Shown one piece after another: positions 34,514 through 44,357 of a stretch of DNA of 64,000 nt; position 1 is the first letter of the stretch, and the number at the start of each line of letters is the position of its first letter. Source of the stretch: JADJLQ01 sp038251405. Lineage in GTDB: Bacteria > Bacteroidota > Bacteroidia > Chitinophagales > Saprospiraceae. The position numbers and the translations under genes are program-made. The notes beneath the pieces are model-generated. The model was not told where the DNA came from. It ran no database searches and saw nothing but the letters and a program-made list of their open reading frames with translations. The stretch spans positions 1-64,000 of the forward strand of contig JBBSBH010000024.1 of the NCBI GenBank assembly GCA_038251405.1, written 5' to 3'.

Positions 34514-36097
34514 ATGGTTCAAGCGGAATCTTTAGTGGAGTTTGGCTCTCGCCGAGTAATTATTACTCTTACAGCGATTACATGTGCACTGTTAGAAATC
34601 ATTGATACAACAATAGTAAATGTAGCCATTAACGATATGCGGGGAAACCTGGGAGCTACCACTTCGGAAATTGGGTGGGTAATTACTGCCTATGCCATTG
34701 GGAATGTAATTATAGTACCTATGACAAGTTGGCTATCTCAACAATTTGGACGACGCAATTATTTTGCATTTTCAATCATTTTGTTTACGGTAGCCTCCTT
34801 TCTCTGTGGCAATGCAAATGGAATTGTAGAGTTAGTCCTATTTAGATTTATACAGGGATTGGGTGGGGGGGCTCTATTAGTAACCTCTCAGACTATTATC
34901 ACCGAGAGTTACCCTATTGAGAAAAGAGGGATGGCGCAGGCTATTTATGGTATGGGGGTTATCATTGGCCCTACACTTGGTCCTCCATTAGGTGGATATA
35001 TTATAGATCATTCTTCATGGCCTTACATATTCTATATAAATATACCCTTGGGCATCCTGGCGACTTTACTTACCCTTCAGTTTGTCAGAAGTCCAAAATA
35101 TGCTGAGAAGAGTGTTCGCTCAGATATTGATTGGTTAGGCATTGGATTGCTGGCCACTTTTGTTGGATCGTTACAATATATTTTGGAAAAAGGGCATGAC
35201 GACGATTGGTTTAACAATCAAACTATAATAATTCTCACTGTAGTAGCTATTTTAGGTGGATTCTTTTTTATCTGGCGTGAATTGAGTTTTCGAAACCCGG
35301 TAGTAAATTTAAGAGTGTTGAAAAATGGGAATCTGAGGGTGGGTACTATTTTATCTTTTATCATGGGATTTGGACTTTATGGATCCACTTTTATTATACC
35401 ACTATATACTCAGGCTACCTTGGGATGGACTGCTACACAAGCTGGATTATTGATGGTCCCATCAGCAGTAACTACAGGATTTATGATGCCCATTATAGGG
35501 AGAATGTTACAAGCCGGGGCAAGACAACAATTATTAGCAGCTATTGGGATGTTTATGTTCTTTTTGTTTTGTTTTTGGGGATATAAAATACTAACCCCAA
35601 ATACGGGTGCCGATTCATTTTTCTGGATGCTTATATTCAGGGGAGCAGCCTTGGGTTTGTTATTTATACCAGTAACTACATTATCACTCAGTACTTTGAA
35701 AGGCCGTGAAATTGGAGATGGAGCAGCGTTTACAGGAATGATGCGACAGTTAGGTGGTTCTTTTGGGATTGCCATTATCACCACTTTTATGGCCCAGCAA
35801 GTGATGGTTCATCGAAGTGATCTGGTTAGTAAATTAGATATCACTAATGCAGATGTGCAAAATAGGGTAGCCGGACTAACCCAATCATTTATATTAAAAG
35901 GTGCTGCCTTAAATGATGCAAAACAAGAAGCTTATAAAATTTTAGATTTAACCGTCACAAAACAAGCCATGGTACTTTCTTATATGGATGTGTTTTTATA
36001 CATAGGGCTAATGTTTTTGATATGTGTTCCATTCGTATTAATGGTGCGCGGAAAAAGGAAAGCTAAATTGGCAGATGCGGCGGCGGCTCATGGCTAG
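34514..36097 (+). CDS. DHA2 family MFS drug exporter (EmrB-like)
   Basis: A 527-residue, 14-helix major facilitator. Helix 1 carries LLEIIDTTIVNVAI (the D-x-T-I-V-N-V-A motif of DHA2 pumps), loop 2-3 has WLSQQFGRRNYF (motif A), and helix 5 has GMGVIIGPTLGPPLGGYII (antiporter motif C). It exports hydrophobic drugs against the proton gradient through the accompanying EmrA- and TolC-like proteins. Last gene of the TetR-controlled operon; its stop is 11 bp from the convergent gene's stop. Confidence 0.94.
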   Translation: MVQAESLVEFGSRRVIITLTAITCALLEIIDTTIVNVAINDMRGNLGATTSEIGWVITAYAIGNVIIVPMTSWLSQQFGRRNYFAFSIILFTVASFLCGNANGIVELVLFRFIQGLGGGALLVTSQTIITESYPIEKRGMAQAIYGMGVIIGPTLGPPLGGYIIDHSSWPYIFYINIPLGILATLLTLQFVRSPKYAEKSVRSDIDWLGIGLLATFVGSLQYILEKGHDDDWFNNQTIIILTVVAILGGFFFIWRELSFRNPVVNLRVLKNGNLRVGTILSFIMGFGLYGSTFIIPLYTQATLGWTATQAGLLMVPSAVTTGFMMPIIGRMLQAGARQQLLAAIGMFMFFLFCFWGYKILTPNTGADSFFWMLIFRGAALGLLFIPVTTLSLSTLKGREIGDGAAFTGMMRQLGGSFGIAIITTFMAQQVMVHRSDLVSKLDITNADVQNRVAGLTQSFILKGAALNDAKQEAYKILDLTVTKQAMVLSYMDVFLYIGLMFLICVPFVLMVRGKRKAKLADAAAAHG

Positions 36098-36108
36098 CCT
36101 ATAAATAG

Positions 36109-36809
36109 TTAATTTACATAATCAGGAATTTCAGGCACTTTGTCTTTAAGTATTATTCCCCCTTTGATCAACCAGGCTATACCGAAAGAATACGTGGCAA
36201 ACCATTCAAACCAAAATGTAAACTGAATCCATGCTGCTACCTTTTTACTAAACCATGGCCATTTCTCTTTTAATAATATGGCTACCATTGAAATCAAAAT
36301 AATCGTTCCAAAGAATCGATAGGTGCGGTTTCGAATGGTTTTCATTTTTGTTCTATGCTTTTCAGATTTATCACTTTTGGTGAACAAAAAGAAGCACATA
36401 TATGCCAAAGTTGAAAATAATGCTGCAGCAAAAAAATAGTGTATGAATACTCTTTCTGGATTTAAAGGATAATCAAAATTTGAACAATGTTTATCTATAT
36501 TGTTCGATGTGGGAAATAAGGCGACTCCAAAAGCACAGAAACCTGCCATGCTAGCAGCGATTTGGTCTTTTCGTTCATACCCCTTGTACAAGACCATGAA
36601 AGTTCCTATCGCACATAGTAGGCCCACAAATAAATCACCAGATACGGTATAATAATAGTGACTAATGGATTCCTGAATAGCGCAATCACAAATCAAAGAA
36701 GCAGTAATAGATAGAAGGGGGGTAATAAAATAGCTATGAATCCAATAACTTTTAAATGGTCATCTTGATCTAATGTAAACTGCCGGGGAGGTAGTGGTGA
36801 GGAAATCAT
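36109..36809 (-). pseudogene. Conserved multi-pass membrane protein, frame broken at a C6/G6 tract
   Basis: The downstream frame (36109-36696) has only a TTG start and begins in mid-helix (ICDCAIQESISHYYYTVSGDLFVG). A second frame starts at ATG 36809 and gives MISSPLPPRQF, then DHLKVIGFIAILLPP, before stopping at 36693. Adding one C to the run of six at 36717-36722 (G on the plus strand) joins them into one ~233-residue protein: LLPPLLSITASLICDC continues smoothly. I recall intact relatives with a DHLxVIG...LPxxL start joined to an SISxYYYTxxRDxFVG segment. About six helices remain. The function is unknown. It is either a sequencing or assembly error, a phase-variable tract, or a recent loss. 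Confidence 0.75.
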
Positions 36810-36894
36810 GATACAATACTTTTATTATTGATGTAATCAATTGAAAAAATGTTCCTCCGCTGTTATTTAAAATTAATCGTGGTTTATTTTAAAT

Positions 36895-37881
36895 TTAATT
36901 CTTATCTACATATTTCAAATTTGCCTCATTATATCGGGCACCTGTATTTGGGTATTTAGCTAAAATTAGTTCTATTTGAAATAACTCTTCACTCGTCAAT
37001 TTTATGGAGATCGATGCAGCATTTTCTGCCAGGTATTTTCTGCGTTTTGTGCCGGGTATAGGAATGATATGATCCCCTTGATGTAAAACCCATGCCAGAG
37101 CGATCTGTGATGGAGTACATCCTTTTTGTGCAGCGATTTCGGCCAAGGCTTGTGCCAGCGAGCGATTGTTTTCAGCAAATTCTAATTGATACCGGGGCAA
37201 TGATTTTCTAAAATCATTTTCACCCAGCGTATTTATATCCAGGGTATTGGTCACCAGTCCTCTTCCTAAAGGGCTAAACGGTATAAACCCTATGCCAAGG
37301 CTTTTACACAATGGCAATACATCACTTTCAACCTCTCGGGTTACCAATGAATATTCACTTTGAAGCGCAGCTATTTGATGTACCGCACACGCTCTTTTTA
37401 TAGAATTGGGAGATGCCTCTGAGAGTCCCAGAAACCTCACCTTGCCCTCTTTTACTAAATCAGCCATGCCCCCAATCATTTCTTCCAAAGGAATATTCGG
37501 ATCTATCCGATGTGCATAATATAGATCTATTACATCAGTTTGCAATCTTTTCAAACTTGCTTCTACAGCTTTTTTTGCATATGCAGGTGATCCATTTACA
37601 CTGGTATTAAAACTTTTTTTGTCCAATTCAAAACCAAATTTGGTGGCAATAAAAATTTTCTTTCTATTAGGCTTTAATACTTTTGATACTAATTCTTCAT
37701 TTCGCCCATTCGCATATATATCTGCAGTATCCCAAAAGTTTATACCGAGGTCCAATGCCATCTCTAAAGTCGCTAAAGATTCATCATCATCCGGAACACC
37801 ATAGGCATGATTCATACCCATACACCCCAGTCCAATCGCAGAAATTTCAATTCCAGTGTTTCCTAATTTTCTCTTTTCCAT
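36895..37881 (-). CDS. Aldo/keto reductase
   Basis: A 328-residue TIM-barrel NADPH oxidoreductase. The catalytic tetrad is visible: Asp and Tyr in FWDTADIYANGRNEE, Lys in IFIATKFGF and His in DLYYAHRIDPN. The cofactor-binding end has PIPGTKRRKYLAENAAS. It belongs to the general AKR family (YajO/PhdF-like); the physiological substrate cannot be told. Monocistronic, by appearance. Confidence 0.93.
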   Translation of the reverse strand: MEKRKLGNTGIEISAIGLGCMGMNHAYGVPDDDESLATLEMALDLGINFWDTADIYANGRNEELVSKVLKPNRKKIFIATKFGFELDKKSFNTSVNGSPAYAKKAVEASLKRLQTDVIDLYYAHRIDPNIPLEEMIGGMADLVKEGKVRFLGLSEASPNSIKRACAVHQIAALQSEYSLVTREVESDVLPLCKSLGIGFIPFSPLGRGLVTNTLDINTLGENDFRKSLPRYQLEFAENNRSLAQALAEIAAQKGCTPSQIALAWVLHQGDHIIPIPGTKRRKYLAENAASISIKLTSEELFQIELILAKYPNTGARYNEANLKYVDKN

Positions 37882-38084
37882 CAGTTAAATATTAATTAAA
37901 AGTAGGGGATTAAATTAATCAGTATCTTTTAAAATCCTATTCATTCTTGTAGCCATTTTGATTTATCTACATCCCTTCTAATTTTTCCACTGGACTTCTT
38001 TCGGAGTCTTACACCTCTTAGATTTCTTAGGCAGTATCAAAAGATTAGTCTTCTACATGTGGATTTTTAGAAACTCAATTGAAG

Positions 38085-38714
38085 TCAAATTCTCTTTCTA
38101 AGCAATAGAGTTAAGATTCTCGGAATGGTATATCTATCATCATTATCAAACCATTCATTGATGGAGGTAATTTCAAATCCATTATTTCCAGCTGCCATAC
38201 TAAAATCAGAGACATGATGATTAAAGCAGGTGAGGAATTGCTTTCCACTGGTAGTTTCAAAACTGGCTTTGGATCCGCTATATTGCTTAAAGGGATGCAA
38301 TTCCCCTATATAAACATATCCTCCAATATTAACTACATCGGCTACTTTTTTAAAGACCATATCCAAATGCTCTACATGTTCGAGTACTAAACTGAAAACC
38401 ACCAGATCAAATTTCTTATAAGTAAATGTCCAATCCATGGTAATATCAGCTTTTAAAAATTCTACATGATGAGACCCGATTTTAGATTTTGCTTTTGCAA
38501 GCATTTCATCTGAAAAATCAATAGCCAATAATGCTGAACATTGAGTGCTCAACCATTCTGTATTTTTGCCGGTACCGCATCCAATTTCCAGACAATTCCC
38601 AAAGTTTACTTCTTTCAGCATTTTTCTGAGAGAAATTCCTTCCAGGTCCCTGGTCTTATTCACATTTGAATCATATTGATTTGCCCAGCTATTATATGCT
38701 TCTTTAATATTCAT
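38085..38714 (-). CDS. Class I SAM-dependent methyltransferase
   Basis: 209 residues with a Rossmann methyltransferase fold: motif I LEIGCGTGKNTEWLS, motif II LLAIDFSDEML, then VEFLKADITMDW and FDLVVFSLVLEHVEHLD. Small-molecule substrates are usual for such UbiE/Tam-like proteins. It lies 76 bp after leuA on the same strand without an obvious functional link. Confidence 0.9.
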   Translation of the reverse strand: MNIKEAYNSWANQYDSNVNKTRDLEGISLRKMLKEVNFGNCLEIGCGTGKNTEWLSTQCSALLAIDFSDEMLAKAKSKIGSHHVEFLKADITMDWTFTYKKFDLVVFSLVLEHVEHLDMVFKKVADVVNIGGYVYIGELHPFKQYSGSKASFETTSGKQFLTCFNHHVSDFSMAAGNNGFEITSINEWFDNDDRYTIPRILTLLLRKRI

Positions 38715-38790
38715 GTTAAGGCATGATGAGCCGTAAGAGATTTAGCAAGAAAGTTGATTTATTCTATTTAGCAGTTTAAGCTCCACTTTA

Positions 38791-39963
38791 TTAAATCATT
38801 ACACTCTTTTTTTTAGCAATATTATCTTCATATAATTTTAGCAGGTCATCGTTATTTATCTCTTTTTTTTCATCTGCCAATTTGAGGAAAGCCTGATACA
38901 AAGTATCTAGCTGCGCCTTACCAAGCTCTATGTCCAAATGCCTGTACCTATAGGCAAGAGCCGCTCGTCCGCTCCGTGCTGTAAGAATAATAGATGAAGT
39001 ATTTAATCCTACATCCATGGGATCTATAATCTCATAATTTTCGCGATGTTTAATCACTCCATCCTGATGAATTCCTGATGAATGTGCAAAGGCATTAGCC
39101 CCAATAATGGCTTTATTGGGTTGTACCATTATCCCCATTCTTTCTGATACTAAAGCACTTATTTCAGTCAATAATTTTGTCTGAATACTTGTCTCCAGAT
39201 TCAAATGTTTTTTTTGCTTTATGATCATGACCACTTCTTCCAGAGAAGTATTACCTGCACGTTCGCCCAATCCATTAATAGTACATTCTATTTGACGAGC
39301 ACCATGCTGGACTCCAGCTATTGAGTTTGCAGTGGCCAAACCGAGATCATTGTGACAATGAGTAGAGAGTACAGCTTTATGAATATCAACTACATTTTCA
39401 TGAAGGTATTTTATCTTTTGTCCATATTCTTCCGGGAGACAGTAGCCTGTAGTATCAGGAATATTTAAAACAGTAGCCCCGGCTTTTACCACAGCAGAAC
39501 ATACTTTGGCCAGATACTCATTATCGGTACGACCTGCATCTTCTGCATAAAACTCTACATCTTCCACAAATGATTTAGCAAGCTTTACGGCTGCTACAGC
39601 ACGCTCAATTATTTTTTCCTGAGTACTATTAAACTTGAATTGGATATGCATATCGGAAGTACCAATTCCCGTATGAATCCGGGGATATTTAGCAGGTTTC
39701 AGTGCCTCTGCCGCTGTGACAATATCCATTTCTACACTTCTTGAAAGACCACATACTGTTGCATGTTTAATCAATTCAGCAACTTTATAGACACTCTGGA
39801 AATCACCAGGGCTAGAGATAGGAAAGCCTGCTTCTATAACGTTTACTCCAAGCTGTTCGAGGGCAGAAGCTAATTCAAGTTTTTGAGAAGTATTAAGTTT
39901 ACACCCGGGCACTTGCTCACCATCCCTTAAAGTAGTATCAAAAATCTGAATTTGATCAGCCAT
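38791..39963 (-). CDS. leuA: 2-isopropylmalate synthase, short form without regulatory domain
   Basis: It condenses acetyl-CoA with 2-oxoisovalerate, the first step of leucine synthesis. The 390-residue sequence has FDTTLRDGEQVPGCKL, STHCHNDLGLATANS (metal-binding His pair), INGLGERAGNTSLEEVVM and SGIHQDGVIKHRENYEII. The protein stops after subdomain II, so the C-terminal LeuA dimer domain that binds leucine is missing, and feedback control should differ. Homocitrate or citramalate synthase are less likely alternatives. leuBCD are not in the window. Confidence 0.88.
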   Translation of the reverse strand: MADQIQIFDTTLRDGEQVPGCKLNTSQKLELASALEQLGVNVIEAGFPISSPGDFQSVYKVAELIKHATVCGLSRSVEMDIVTAAEALKPAKYPRIHTGIGTSDMHIQFKFNSTQEKIIERAVAAVKLAKSFVEDVEFYAEDAGRTDNEYLAKVCSAVVKAGATVLNIPDTTGYCLPEEYGQKIKYLHENVVDIHKAVLSTHCHNDLGLATANSIAGVQHGARQIECTINGLGERAGNTSLEEVVMIIKQKKHLNLETSIQTKLLTEISALVSERMGIMVQPNKAIIGANAFAHSSGIHQDGVIKHRENYEIIDPMDVGLNTSSIILTARSGRAALAYRYRHLDIELGKAQLDTLYQAFLKLADEKKEINNDDLLKLYEDNIAKKKSVMI

Positions 39964-40108
39964 AAAATATTCCTGTTTTAAACAATGATAAAATTATTAC
40001 AATTGCAATGACTAACCAAATAAGTCTTTTAGATTTGCTACGGAACAGACAAGTTTGAAAGATAATATAACTTATTGATTATTAAATAGTAATATAGTAT
40101 TTACTACA

Positions 40109-41656
40109 ATGCCTAAACAGCCTACTGACTTTCTTTTACAATTGATCAAATCCATGTCGAAGCCTGAAAAGCGACATTTTAAGCTTTTTGTACAAAGAAA
40201 TCCCAGTAATAGTGATTCCCTTTTTTTAAGACTATTTTCCCATTTGGAAAAGCAAAAATCCTATGATGAAAAACTGATATTTAAGCAAATTCCTGAGATT
40301 AAAAAACAGCAACTACCTAATCTAAAAGCTCATCTTTATAAACAATTATTGATCAGTCTTCGGCTGATTCACCGTGCAGAAAATGATGATATTGACATAC
40401 GGGAAAGAATTGATTATTCACGGATATTGTATAATAAAGGGCTGTACAGGCAAGCATTAGAAATGCTTGACCGCGCTAAGGATAAGTGCAAGGAATTTGG
40501 TTTTTACAGTTTGTTGATGGAAATTATTGATTTTGAAAAACAAATTGAATCGCAATATATTACTCGCAGCATATCAAGCCGAGCTGAATTGTTGGCCGAA
40601 GAATCCATTAAAACTGCTGAGGAGATAGCCAAAGTACAGAAATATTCTAATCTTTCTTTACAGTTATATGGATTATATCTGAAAGTGGGTTATGTACGGA
40701 ATGCGAAAGATCAGACATTAGTGCAGGAATTTTTTCATTCTCACATCTTTCATGGCCACGAAGAAGATCTGAGGTATCATGAAAAATTATATTTATATCA
40801 ATCTTTTGTGTGGTACTATTATATGCTGTTGGATTTTAAAATGTACTACCGATACTCTCAGAAGTGGGTTGCTTTATTTGAAGAATATCCTCAAATGAAA
40901 AAGAATGACAGACCCTTATATCTGAAAGGAAAGCACAATCAACTTAATGCACTTTTTTTATTGCAGCGACATGATAAATTTATGGAAGCACTCCAGAATC
41001 TGGAAGAAACACTACTAAACTCACCTGCTAGAAATGAAAATGAAAAGAGCCTCGAATTTATTTATTCATATACACATAAAATCAATCAGCATTACCTGGA
41101 GGGTACATTTCAGCAGGGGATATTCTTAGTAAAGGATATCGTATTTGGAATTAAAAATGATTTATATCATCTTGATTATCATAGGGTAATATTGTTCTAT
41201 TATAAAATAGCTGCACTTTACTTTGGCAGTGGAGATAACAGTAAAGCCATAGATTATCTGAATATGATAGTGAATGAATCTCCGGATTTCAGGGGTGATA
41301 TTCAGTGTTATGCACGTATCCTGAGATTGATTGCTTACTACGAATTAGGGGACAATTTTTTAATAGAATACCAGGTAAAATCGATTTATAGATTCCTGAC
41401 CAAAATGAATGACTTACATGCTGTTCAAAAGGAAATTTTGAGCTTTATCAGAAAACTACCAAGGGTACAGCCTACTGATTTAAAAAGAGAATTTAAGAAG
41501 CTACTGGATCGATTGATTAAATTGAAAAATGATCCTTTCGAAATTAGATCTTTCCTTTACCTGGACATTATATCATGGTTAGAAAGTAAGATTGAAGGGG
41601 TGAGTGTACAACAGGTAATCCGGGAAAAGTTCTTAAAGAAAAAGCAAATTAGATAA
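40109..41656 (+). CDS. Conserved helical-repeat protein of unknown function
   Basis: 515 residues, soluble and almost wholly helical, with TPR-like pairs (for example RILYNKGLYRQALEMLDRAKDKC and DNSKAIDYLNMIVNE). It begins with a conserved-looking LLQLIKSMSKPEKRHFKLFV helix. I believe similar proteins are widespread in Bacteroidota, but I know no function for them. No enzyme motif, signal peptide or membrane segment is seen. It is divergent from leuA across a 145-bp gap and convergent with the small membrane protein (2 bp between stops). Confidence 0.75.
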   Translation: MPKQPTDFLLQLIKSMSKPEKRHFKLFVQRNPSNSDSLFLRLFSHLEKQKSYDEKLIFKQIPEIKKQQLPNLKAHLYKQLLISLRLIHRAENDDIDIRERIDYSRILYNKGLYRQALEMLDRAKDKCKEFGFYSLLMEIIDFEKQIESQYITRSISSRAELLAEESIKTAEEIAKVQKYSNLSLQLYGLYLKVGYVRNAKDQTLVQEFFHSHIFHGHEEDLRYHEKLYLYQSFVWYYYMLLDFKMYYRYSQKWVALFEEYPQMKKNDRPLYLKGKHNQLNALFLLQRHDKFMEALQNLEETLLNSPARNENEKSLEFIYSYTHKINQHYLEGTFQQGIFLVKDIVFGIKNDLYHLDYHRVILFYYKIAALYFGSGDNSKAIDYLNMIVNESPDFRGDIQCYARILRLIAYYELGDNFLIEYQVKSIYRFLTKMNDLHAVQKEILSFIRKLPRVQPTDLKREFKKLLDRLIKLKNDPFEIRSFLYLDIISWLESKIEGVSVQQVIREKFLKKKQIR

Positions 41657-41658
41657 AC

Positions 41659-41877
41659 TTATAATTCCTTTTCCCCTTCATTTAGAGTAGCCATATATGC
41701 TGTCAAAATACCACCAATCATCAATACTGATTTAATTGAAATGGATAAAAACAGAGGTAGCTTTTCAAGCCATCTCAGGTAAGTAAATTGCAAACCCAGG
41801 ATAGACATTAAAAGGCTTAGGAAACCCATAATAAAACAAATAAATGCTATAATAAGTAATAAAGATTTTTTTTTCAC
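41659..41877 (-). CDS. Small two-helix membrane protein
   Basis: 72 residues: two hydrophobic helices (about 6-27 and 45-64) joined by a short loop with LRWLEKLP, and a charged tail NEGEKEL. The clean start after KKKS and codon use like its neighbours support it being real. It lies 33 bp after the DUF58 gene on the same strand, so it is probably in that operon. Family not recognised. Confidence 0.65.
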   Translation of the reverse strand: MKKKSLLLIIAFICFIMGFLSLLMSILGLQFTYLRWLEKLPLFLSISIKSVLMIGGILTAYMATLNEGEKEL

Positions 41878-41910
41878 CGATCACAAATTGAAATGCAAAG
41901 ATATAATCTG

Positions 41911-42843
41911 TCAGACAGCCATTCGACCGCGTTTTGCCAAATAAGTTTGTAAGATGGGTTTATATCCTTTATGAATATCTGCTTCTACCAAATCTATCTT
42001 TAATTGTAATGAAAGCATTTTAATTTTTTCTTTAAATTTCACCATCTGGATTTTGTATTCCTTTTCTATCTCTCTGGGTAGCAACCTTATTTTTTCACCA
42101 GTTTCCAGATCTATGAATAAATGAGGTCGATTTTCATATTCAAAATTAATTTCCTTACTCTGATCTACCGTATGAAAAAGGACTACCTCATGTTTGTTGT
42201 GCTTCAAATGCTGTATGGCTGAAAATATTTCCTCTAAATGTGAGGGATCTTCGAGCATATCCGAAAAAATGATAACCAAAGAGCGTTTGTGTATTCGTTC
42301 CGCAATTTCATGTAATACAGGTGCAGAAGCAGTGGCTTTTAATTCACCAGGGTTTTGAAGAATTTTATCCAAATGATTAATTAATAGTCTATAATGAGCA
42401 GTACTGGATTTACATTCAGTGTGCACATTGAGCGCTTTATCGAAAAGGCTTAGACCAAATGCATCTCTTTGTCTTTTAAATAAATTCATCAAAGATGCTG
42501 CCCCCAGGGCTGAGAAAATGAATTTATTCTGACTATCATCAATATTATCAAGACTGCTTTTAGGAAATTGCATAGAAGAACTGGTGTCGATTACCAATTG
42601 ACAGCGAAGATTTGTTTCTTCCTCAAATCTTTTAGAGTACAATCGATCAGTACGGGCATATACTTTCCAGTCAATATTACGTGTACTTTCTCCCTGATTG
42701 TAAATTCTGTGCTCTGCAAACTCTACTGAAAACCCATGAAAAGGGCTTTGATGTAATCCTACTATAAACCCTTCTACGACCTGGTTAGCTAAAAATTCTA
42801 ATCGGCTGATTTCACGCAATCCAGACTCTTCTACTGATTTCAT
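41911..42843 (-). CDS. DUF58 domain protein (vWA-like)
   Basis: 310 residues. The DUF58 signature is GFSVEFAEHRIYNQGESTRNIDWKVYARTDRLYSKRFEEETNLRCQLVIDTSSSM in outline: the key parts are R-x-Y-x-x-G-x-x-x-R-x-I-D-W and the metal-site DTSSSMQF. A second vWA strand VIIFSDMLED follows. Such proteins usually pair with a MoxR AAA ATPase, but none is adjacent here. Probable role in envelope protein or complex maturation. The thioredoxin gene lies 49 bp upstream on the same strand. Confidence 0.9.
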   Translation of the reverse strand: MKSVEESGLREISRLEFLANQVVEGFIVGLHQSPFHGFSVEFAEHRIYNQGESTRNIDWKVYARTDRLYSKRFEEETNLRCQLVIDTSSSMQFPKSSLDNIDDSQNKFIFSALGAASLMNLFKRQRDAFGLSLFDKALNVHTECKSSTAHYRLLINHLDKILQNPGELKATASAPVLHEIAERIHKRSLVIIFSDMLEDPSHLEEIFSAIQHLKHNKHEVVLFHTVDQSKEINFEYENRPHLFIDLETGEKIRLLPREIEKEYKIQMVKFKEKIKMLSLQLKIDLVEADIHKGYKPILQTYLAKRGRMAV

Positions 42844-42892
42844 AAAGAGCCAAGATAAAAGAATATTGTGAGCAAAAGGGCTTAATATATTC

Positions 42893-43213
42893 TTAAGACA
42901 TTAATGCCTCAAGTTTATCAGTAAGTACTTTTTTTGAAGTAGCACCCACTTGTCGGTCTACCAATTCACCATCTTTAAAAAACAAGAGGGTTGGGATGCT
43001 TCGAACTTCATATTCCATGGTGACATTTGCATTATCATCCACATTTAATTTCCCTATAGTGGCTTTATCTTTATATTCTGAAGATAGCTCTTCAATGATA
43101 GGGCCTATCATCCGACAAGGGCCACACCATTCTGCCCAAAAATCAATAAGTGCAACACCTTTTTTGTCTTTGATTTCCGTGCTAAAATTGCTATCAGTAA
43201 TTGTTTGTGCCAT
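42893..43213 (-). CDS. trxA: Thioredoxin
   Basis: A 106-residue classical thioredoxin with the active site WAEWCGPCRM, cis-Pro in VRSIPTLLFF and the typical ALIDFWA strand. No signal peptide, so it is cytosolic. It supplies reducing power to reductases and repair enzymes. Divergent from the DUF3810 gene over 85 bp. Confidence 0.96.
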   Translation of the reverse strand: MAQTITDSNFSTEIKDKKGVALIDFWAEWCGPCRMIGPIIEELSSEYKDKATIGKLNVDDNANVTMEYEVRSIPTLLFFKDGELVDRQVGATSKKVLTDKLEALMS

Positions 43214-43298
43214 AATTCTTTTTTTGTATTGATTGGATTAAATAACACTTAAACTTGTAGTAAAGTTTAATCGAACACAAAGATCACAATTTTTTAAT

Positions 43299-44357
43299 AT
43301 GTTTTTAAGACCTAGTTATAAAAAAGTTATTCTTACTGGAACAGTTTGTTTGATGTCTTCATTTTTTATTTTACCTGAAAATATAGTAGAGAAAGTCTAC
43401 GGAGGCATTGTATTTCAAGTAGTTAGGCTTATATTTAACCTGCTTTCGTTTATACCTTTTCCCTTAATTTATTTAGAAATAGCAGGGATACTATTTTTAA
43501 TATGGCGATTATTTAAATCTACCATTCCACTAAAAAGTAAAGGGATTAAAATGCTCATAGGGACATTCGCTTTTATTTTGCTGTTTTATGTTCTTTGGGC
43601 TTTTAACTACAGGCGACCATCATTCAGCGAAAAATTTCCGTTGCAAAAAGTGCAAATGGATAGCCTGGCCTGGTTTGATGAACTGAACTTTTCTATTGCT
43701 GGATTGAAGCGATCCAGGCCCTCTCATTTGATTAATTACAATTCAAGTCAAGTCGAAGAGCTTATCAGACCCAATATTCAGCGATTATGTAATGAATTTG
43801 GTTACCTGGCTATTGGCAAGGCAAGAGTAAAATCACTTTGGCCAAAAGGTATATTGCTGCGGATAAAAACAGCGGGGTTTTATCTCCCCTATGCTGGAGA
43901 AGCATATATAGATAAAGGTTTAATTTCCTTACAAATCCCATTTACCATTGGTCATGAAATGTGTCATGGTTATGGAGTCACTGATGAAGGAGCTTGCAAT
44001 CTACTTTCATATCTGGCATTGTTTAATCATTCCGATAGTACTGTTTCTTACAGTGCCCAAATGGGTTATTATAGGTATGTCGCAGGTGAATTTAGATACC
44101 ATTATCCTGATGTATACCAAGAAATCAGATCGGCATTACCCATGGAAATCCAGTCTGACTTAGATAATATTAACGCTAATTTGATGAAGTATCCAGATAT
44201 ATTACCTAAAGTGAGAGATAAAATCTACAATAATTACCTCAATATCCAGGGAATAAAGGAAGGCATGGCTAGCTATGATAATATTATAGGTTATGTGCGA
44301 CAATACAGATTAGACGGCAGCTTGAATGATCTATTATTCAAAGCAAGACTCAATTAG
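43299..44357 (+). CDS. DUF3810 membrane protein with metallopeptidase-like motif
   Basis: 352 residues: three N-terminal helices (about 12-30, 38-75 and 82-105) and a large soluble domain holding TIGHEMCHGYGVTDEGACN, an HExxH motif with a downstream Glu reminiscent of zinc metallopeptidases. The family occurs in Bacteroidota and Firmicutes and is uncharacterised as far as I know. The last 24 bases overlap the convergent ddl gene. Confidence 0.85.
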   Translation: MFLRPSYKKVILTGTVCLMSSFFILPENIVEKVYGGIVFQVVRLIFNLLSFIPFPLIYLEIAGILFLIWRLFKSTIPLKSKGIKMLIGTFAFILLFYVLWAFNYRRPSFSEKFPLQKVQMDSLAWFDELNFSIAGLKRSRPSHLINYNSSQVEELIRPNIQRLCNEFGYLAIGKARVKSLWPKGILLRIKTAGFYLPYAGEAYIDKGLISLQIPFTIGHEMCHGYGVTDEGACNLLSYLALFNHSDSTVSYSAQMGYYRYVAGEFRYHYPDVYQEIRSALPMEIQSDLDNINANLMKYPDILPKVRDKIYNNYLNIQGIKEGMASYDNIIGYVRQYRLDGSLNDLLFKARLN

